DNA of 24,782 nt from a virus, in IMG/VR virus record IMGVR_UViG_3300032214_000148, positions 1 to 24,782 of that record, one strand, 5' to 3'. The notes under the pieces are model-generated. The model had not been told where the DNA came from. It saw only the letters and a program-made list of their open reading frames with translations, and ran no database searches. Shown here piece by piece: positions 21,763-24,782 of the stretch (its first letter is position 1; each line of letters opens with the position of its first letter). A program made the translations under genes and the position numbers.

Positions 21763-21993
21763 ATGAAAGCTATTGTATGGAGCAAGTATCACTGCCCCTA
21801 TTGCGATCAGGCCAAGGCATTACTGAAACAAAAAGGTATTGAATTCGAAGAGCGTAAAATTGGAGACGGTTGGACTAAAGAAGAACTGTTAGAAGCTGTA
21901 CCCTCAGCAAGAACAGTACCACAGATTTTTCTAGGTGAAGAGCTAGTGGGCGGATTTAATGAACTAAAGAAAAGGTTAGAAAATGCTAATTGA
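21763..21993 (+). CDS. Glutaredoxin
   Basis: 76 residues with the dithiol active site C11-P-Y-C14, the TVPQIF cis-proline loop and the glutathione-binding GGFNEL segment. A compact phage-type glutaredoxin, functionally like T4 nrdC, that reduces the NrdA tail cysteines with glutathione. Position within the RNR operon supports this. Ribosome site AAGGAAAT before the ATG. The last 11 bases overlap the following gene. Confidence 0.95.
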   Translation: MKAIVWSKYHCPYCDQAKALLKQKGIEFEERKIGDGWTKEELLEAVPSARTVPQIFLGEELVGGFNELKKRLENAN

Positions 21994-22273
21994 TAAAGGT
22001 GTAACTATCGGTGAAGTTGTTACTCTGAAACTTACCAGCGGTGAAGAGCTAGTTGCTAAACTAGTAGATGATGGACCGATGTTTTACAAATTGAGTCATC
22101 CACAGGTTAAAGGTCTGGGACCAAAAGGTCCTGGACTGATGCCATATCTGTTTACCGTCAATCCCGATAAAGAAGTAAGACTAAACAAAGGCACAGTAGT
22201 AGTTATTGAAGCTACCGATAAATCATTTGCTGATCAATTTATTCAGAGCACTACAGGTATTGCTCTAAGATAA
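21983..22273 (+). CDS. Small Sm-like-fold phage protein
   Basis: 96 residues. The N-terminal half (EVVTLKLTSGEELVAKLVDD, then YKLSHPQVK) looks like an Sm/LSm-type five-strand barrel, as in small phage proteins of unknown function. Sm folds often bind RNA, but the diagnostic RNA-binding residues cannot be confirmed by eye. It overlaps the glutaredoxin by 11 bases and is followed by virion genes, so it marks the end of the RNR operon. Confidence 0.6.
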   Translation: MLIDKGVTIGEVVTLKLTSGEELVAKLVDDGPMFYKLSHPQVKGLGPKGPGLMPYLFTVNPDKEVRLNKGTVVVIEATDKSFADQFIQSTTGIALR

Positions 22274-22274
22274 A

Positions 22275-22844
22275 ATGGCTTTTAATTATATTGTTACTCA
22301 GAATATACCGCTGCCAAGCGGCATAGTTGGAGATCAATATCCCGATGTTGGAACAATTCCCGGCGCAGGTTATATTCCATCGGCGTATTCAGGCGGTGAA
22401 GTAGATTTTAATATCCAATTTGTCTACACAGATGGAACAGATACTGCTCCTGTAATAGAAATTCTTATTCCTTCAAACTTGGGAGTGGAAGGAATTACAG
22501 TGACACTAGTTGGGGCTGATACTGTAAACATTAAAGGTCGTCCGGCAAACATTTTTACAGACGAGTTATACCAATTTGTTTTTAAAGACGGAACAGTAAA
22601 AACTCTATTGCCGTTAAACAACGAACCTTATAAGAGTATTGTAAAGTGGGCACCGCCCAGCAGTAGAGAAAAGCTGGCTACCTATAATTTCACCGCTAAA
22701 TATGACGACAATCCTGCGGCTACAATACCTATAATAGGGGCTACGGAACCTGCGCCGATAAAACAATTTTTTTATTATCGCTACGAACCTAGTTTAGAAT
22801 TGTTTAAATCCTTAGTAGCTAAAGGACCAAATTATAAGGAATAA
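22275..22844 (+). CDS. Virion structural protein, baseplate/tail region
   Basis: 189 residues, beta-rich, with GEVDFNIQFVYTDGTDTAPV and a Tyr-rich end (IKQFFYYRYEPSLELFKSLV). No enzyme motif. It lies one base after the Sm-like gene and three bases before the PAAR protein, so association with the baseplate or spike is likely by context. It could act as an adaptor; the family is not recognised. Confidence 0.65.
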   Translation: MAFNYIVTQNIPLPSGIVGDQYPDVGTIPGAGYIPSAYSGGEVDFNIQFVYTDGTDTAPVIEILIPSNLGVEGITVTLVGADTVNIKGRPANIFTDELYQFVFKDGTVKTLLPLNNEPYKSIVKWAPPSSREKLATYNFTAKYDDNPAATIPIIGATEPAPIKQFFYYRYEPSLELFKSLVAKGPNYKE

Positions 22845-22847
22845 ATT

Positions 22848-23162
22848 ATGCCACCAGTAGCTAGAGGCAACGGTACAGATAGCGTGTTTAGTAAGACCGG
22901 CACAGCTAAAAAGTGTCCAGCACCAATCGGTACAGCAACTAATGCTTGTTCTGGAGATGTTTTGATTAATAACATCGGTGCAGTGAGACAAGGTGACTCT
23001 GTTGCACCACACCCAGCAGCAGGATGCGGCAATGATGGCAGTGCTGTAACATCAGCTAGCGGCACAGTATTTGTCAATGGCAAGGCTTTGGCTAGGATTG
23101 GTGACGAATACACAGGTGACAACACTATTACATCGGGGAGTTCAAATGTCTTTGCAGGTTAA
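22848..23162 (+). CDS. PAAR-motif baseplate spike-tip protein (gp5.4-like)
   Basis: 104 residues, the size of PAAR proteins that cap the gp5/VgrG spike. It is Gly/Ser/Thr-rich with PPVARGNGTDSVFS at the N-terminus, VRQGDSVAPHPAAGCG in the middle (His and Cys for the tip metal) and GKALARIGDEYTG near the end, the usual PAAR repeat layout. It sharpens the spike that pierces the outer membrane, so the phage is a contractile-tailed myovirus. Ends inside the start of the DUF454 gene. Confidence 0.88.
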   Translation: MPPVARGNGTDSVFSKTGTAKKCPAPIGTATNACSGDVLINNIGAVRQGDSVAPHPAAGCGNDGSAVTSASGTVFVNGKALARIGDEYTGDNTITSGSSNVFAG

Positions 23163-23574
23163 AATTAAAAAATCATTTTGGAATGTCTTAGGTTTCCTAA
23201 GTCTAGGTATGGCATATATTGGAGTAATTACTCCCGGAATTCCTTATTCGCCATTTATAGTATTTTCAGCCTATTGTTTTTCCAAAGGCAGTGAACGTAT
23301 GCATCGTTGGATTTACAATCATAAAATATTTGGACCTTTCCTTACCAATTGGAACGAAAAACGTGTGTTCCCTCAAAAATTACGCTATTTGATGTTGACA
23401 ATGATGTCAATAAGCCTTATACTAATGTGGACAAGTGGAGTTAAACCTATAGGCATTATCAGCACAGCAATCTTTATGGCCTTGGTAGCTGTATGGGCCT
23501 GGAGATATCCTAATACTCCCGAAGAACACGATCGTAGAAAACTAAACAACGAGAAAATTGGATGGCTCAAATAA
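23146..23574 (+). CDS. DUF454 (YbaN-like) inner-membrane protein
   Basis: 142 residues from the ATG at 23146, supported by GGGGAG ahead of it; a longer in-frame start at 23071 would run through the PAAR gene and is rejected. The family signature is clear: LGMAYIGVITPGIPYSPF, then AYCFSKGSERMHRWI, then FGPFLTNW and a basic KRVFPQKLRY. Hydrophobic segments lie at about 11-43, 78-97 and 100-120. DUF454 proteins are small bacterial inner-membrane proteins of unknown function. Overlaps the PAAR gene by 17 bases and the next gene by 13. Confidence 0.85.
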   Translation: MSLQVKIKKSFWNVLGFLSLGMAYIGVITPGIPYSPFIVFSAYCFSKGSERMHRWIYNHKIFGPFLTNWNEKRVFPQKLRYLMLTMMSISLILMWTSGVKPIGIISTAIFMALVAVWAWRYPNTPEEHDRRKLNNEKIGWLK

Positions 23575-23813
23575 CTATTGAAGAATTAATTGACATTGCC
23601 TTTGCACACGAAGAAGGCGATCCGTTTGATTGGGGCGTTTTCAAAGACGGCAAAGAACAGGCAATGGCAATGATCGGAGCCAGTGTTTTGGAACAGTTTG
23701 ACAAAGAAATCGTTACAGATGCTGACAGATTAATACTTTTAGCTACCATAACAAAGTTAATAACTGAAAATATGATCCTTCACACCAAATTGATGTCAAC
23801 AAAATCGGCTTGA
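23562..23813 (+). CDS. Small conserved T4-like hypothetical protein
   Basis: 83 residues, acidic and helical: ITIEELIDIAFAHEEGDPFDWG, of which the DPFDWG turn is the most distinctive part, then VLEQFDKEIVTDADRLILLA. I recall similar DPxDWG proteins in marine T4-like phages. The start overlaps the DUF454 stop region by 13 bases. No catalytic motif. Function unknown. Confidence 0.7.
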   Translation: MAQITIEELIDIAFAHEEGDPFDWGVFKDGKEQAMAMIGASVLEQFDKEIVTDADRLILLATITKLITENMILHTKLMSTKSA

Positions 23814-23853
23814 TAGGCGTTAAATATATACTAACCCCTTAAAGGAGATTGTT

Positions 23854-24204
23854 ATGAAGAAGATTGTTACCGGTATTATTTTGGCTACTCTTGCTCTAGG
23901 CGCAAGTGCAGAATACAATCCAAATCATCATCCTAGACACACAACCAATTCTATGGCACAGGGCCGAGGATGGGTTGGACCACAACACCATCATCACCAC
24001 GCTCGTGGCCACGGTTGGGGTTGGGTAGTACCAGCAGTTATTGGCGGAGCAGTAGTTTATGCCGCGACAAGACCGCAGGTCATTGAGCAACAGGTTATTG
24101 TACAGCAACCTCCAGTGGATATTGTTTACATTAACGGAATTGCCTATCGTAAACAAATTATGGTAGTCAATGGTCAGTACCAAGAGGTCTTGGTAAGACT
24201 ATAA
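23854..24204 (+). CDS. Exported His-rich protein
   Basis: 116 residues with a clear Sec signal peptide (MKKIVTG, hydrophobic core, cleavage after A19). The mature part has a His cluster (H25, H26, H29, H45-H49, H53), then a Gly/Ala hydrophobic segment ([17 protein letters not shown], 58-74) and a Gln/Val-rich tail ending in a beta hairpin ([20 protein letters not shown]). The His cluster suggests divalent metal binding in the periplasm; the hydrophobic segment may insert in a membrane. AAGGAG seven bases before the ATG. No known family recognised. It could act in the envelope during infection or come from a host gene. Confidence 0.72.
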   Translation: MKKIVTGIILATLALGASAEYNPNHHPRHTTNSMAQGRGWVGPQHHHHHARGHGWGWVVPAVIGGAVVYAATRPQVIEQQVIVQQPPVDIVYINGIAYRKQIMVVNGQYQEVLVRL

Positions 24205-24244
24205 CACACACAGAAAAATTAACATAACAGGAAAAAGTAACATA

Positions 24245-24448
24245 ATGGTAACAGGAAAAGTAAAGTGGTTTAACGATGCCAAAGGATTTGGTTTCATTAC
24301 TCCCGACGATGGTGGCGCAGATTTATTTGCACACTTTTCACAGATTAATTCGAGTGGCTTCAAAAGTCTACAAGAAGGACAGAGTGTAAGGTTTGAAGTA
24401 ACTCAAGGTATGAAAGGCGCACAGGCTAGTAACATCCAGCCTGCCTAA
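24245..24448 (+). CDS. Cold-shock domain protein (CspA family)
   Basis: 67 residues, full length. RNA-binding motifs RNP1 (KGFGFI) and RNP2 (DLFAHF) are intact, with the start [14 protein letters not shown] and an acidic DDGGADLF loop. It is probably an RNA chaperone or translation antiterminator acting on phage or host mRNA. The ribosome site is distant (AGGAAAAAG ahead of a TAACATA spacer), and the sequence AACAGGAAAA occurs both before and just after the start codon. It ends 14 bases before the tmRNA acceptor region with no terminator between, so the two may be co-transcribed. Confidence 0.93.
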   Translation: MVTGKVKWFNDAKGFGFITPDDGGADLFAHFSQINSSGFKSLQEGQSVRFEVTQGMKGAQASNIQPA

Positions 24449-24462
24449 AAGAATTGTTGTAA

Positions 24463-24517
24463 TCCCTTCAAAGCGAAGGACTTTTGGACGCGGGTTCGAC
24501 TCCCGCCTGGTCCACCA
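24463..24517 (+). ncRNA. ssrA: Permuted tmRNA, acceptor piece (3' part with CCA)
   Basis: The 3' portion of tmRNA, encoded upstream of the 5' portion. It has TTTTGGACGCGGGTTCGACT..CCGC, closely matching bacterial tmRNA 3' ends. The T stem GCGGG (24490-24494) / CCCGC (24502-24506) closes a TTCGACT loop. The acceptor strand CTGGTCC (24507-24513) and A-CCA (24514-24517) follow. A hairpin CCTTC/GAAGG (24465-24479) lies just upstream. No D or anticodon arm precedes it, so it is not a tRNA. The acceptor strand pairs perfectly with the start of the coding piece at 24609. The exact mature 5' end is not determined. Confidence 0.93.
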
Positions 24518-24608
24518 AAAGAGGAGTAGAGTATGGACGATGATCTGGTTAGATTTTTAATCGGGATAGTAACAGTGATCGTTGTTGGAGCAATAATCCT
24601 TTTTTGAT
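24518..24608 (+). other. tmRNA intervening segment (removed on processing)
   Basis: 91 bases between the CCA of the acceptor piece and the GGGCCAG start of the coding piece. In permuted tmRNA genes this segment is excised to leave two RNA pieces. Here it contains a Shine-Dalgarno (GAGGAG 24521-24526) and a complete small ORF. Confidence 0.85.
24533..24607 (+). CDS. 24-aa single-pass membrane peptide inside the tmRNA spacer
   Basis: 24 residues: an acidic N-terminus (M-D-D-D), then a hydrophobic stretch from Leu5 to Phe24 with one Arg at position 7 and Gly at 11 and 19, ending directly in TGA at 24605-24607. GAGGAG lies six bases before the ATG, an optimal distance. The ORF fills the tmRNA spacer and ends one base before the mature coding piece. 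It would be translated only from unprocessed precursor. One-helix peptides of this kind in phages include holin-like, antiholin-like and superinfection-exclusion peptides; none is identified. Confidence 0.6.
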   Translation: MDDDLVRFLIGIVTVIVVGAIILF

Positions 24609-24782
24609 GGGCCAGTCATGGTTTCGACAGAGGTAGATAGTAGAGACGGCAACACGGTAGGCGATGACCGTAAATCAAGCAAAACCTATAAACGCCAACG
24701 ACGACGTTTACGCAATGGCCGCTTGAGCCTTGCCGGGGTAGTCATACCTTGTAATCCAAAATGACAATAGGCTCTTCGGGGC
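24609..24782 (+). ncRNA. ssrA: Permuted tmRNA, coding piece with tag ANDDVYAMAA (3' end outside window)
   Basis: The 5' portion of tmRNA. GGGCCAG (24609-24615) forms the acceptor stem with 24507-24513 (seven pairs, one G-U). Then comes the conserved ATGGTTTCGACA D-loop region. A hairpin ACGGT (24654-24658) / ACCGT (24667-24671) fits the first pseudoknot. The tag frame starts at GCC 24694 and encodes ANDDVYAMAA with stop TGA 24724-24726, close to the E. coli tag ANDENYALAA and ending in the AA needed by ClpXP. After the stop, GAGCCT (24725-24730) pairs with AGGCTC (24769-24774), and GTCAT (24741-24745) with ATGAC (24761-24765). It acts in rescue of stalled ribosomes with SmpB, which is not in this window. 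Confidence 0.93.

Noticed and set aside
23071-23145. Longer start for the DUF454 protein
   Set aside because: The extension is an out-of-frame reading of the PAAR gene, and the DUF454 homology begins after the ATG at 23146, which has GGGGAG before it.
24465-24517. A truncated or pseudo tRNA gene ending in CCA
   Set aside because: Only a T-arm and acceptor strand are present, the sequence matches tmRNA 3' ends, and the acceptor strand pairs perfectly with the tmRNA 5' piece at 24609.
1-24782. Prophage or mobile-element boundaries (integrase, transposase, att sites)
   Set aside because: No integrase, transposase or terminal repeats were found; all regions read as lytic T4-like phage sequence.

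Overview
The window is part of a tailed-phage genome of the T4-like (contractile-tailed) type from an aquatic Gram-negative host. The evidence is tight packing with 1 to 23 base overlaps, a PAAR spike-tip protein, tail-spike and PA14 adhesion proteins, a class Ia ribonucleotide reductase operon with glutaredoxin, a RecB-type exonuclease, many T4-family genes of unknown function, and repeated TATAAATA-type late promoters. There is no integrase, rRNA or ordinary tRNA. The host is uncertain. The 5-aminolevulinate synthase is of the alphaproteobacterial Shemin type, and permuted tmRNA genes occur in alphaproteobacteria, some betaproteobacteria and cyanobacteria. The short tmRNA tag (ANDDVYAMAA) and the DUF3563-like and phasin-like small proteins look more betaproteobacterial.

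Layout. 1-809 (minus): 5' part of a viral 5-aminolevulinate synthase. 847-5040: virion and adhesion proteins, then two Cys-rich proteins, one metallothionein-like. 5070-7005: an accessory island with an exported nuclease, an unexplained structured intergenic RNA, a HAD phosphatase and a fatty acid desaturase. 7072-7960 (minus): four very small proteins in two short operons. 8094-10283: a small protein, a Pol-beta-type nucleotidyltransferase and a ligase-fold (DUF6267-like) protein. 10369-17678: abundant-looking virion proteins, probable internal head proteins, an exonuclease and a beta-helix tail spike. 17704-22273: nrdA, an inserted probable head protein, nrdB, a small ORF, glutaredoxin and an Sm-like protein. 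22275-24448: baseplate proteins, a DUF454 membrane protein, a His-rich exported protein and a cold-shock protein. 24463-24782: a circularly permuted, two-piece tmRNA gene cut by the window end.

The strongest finding is the permuted tmRNA. Its CCA-bearing acceptor piece lies upstream of the 5' coding piece, and the two form a perfect 7-bp acceptor stem. The 91-base spacer between them carries a well-placed Shine-Dalgarno and a 24-codon ORF for a one-helix membrane peptide that ends one base before the mature coding piece. A second theme is a set of at least six proteins whose N-termini look like T4 capsid-targeting peptides with a (L/I)-x-E cleavage site. They include the nucleotidyltransferase/ligase pair, suggesting enzymes packaged in the head and injected. 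A third is two near-consensus sigma70 promoters placed so close to the start codon that their mRNAs should be leaderless or nearly so.

All functional statements come from reading motifs; no database search was run.
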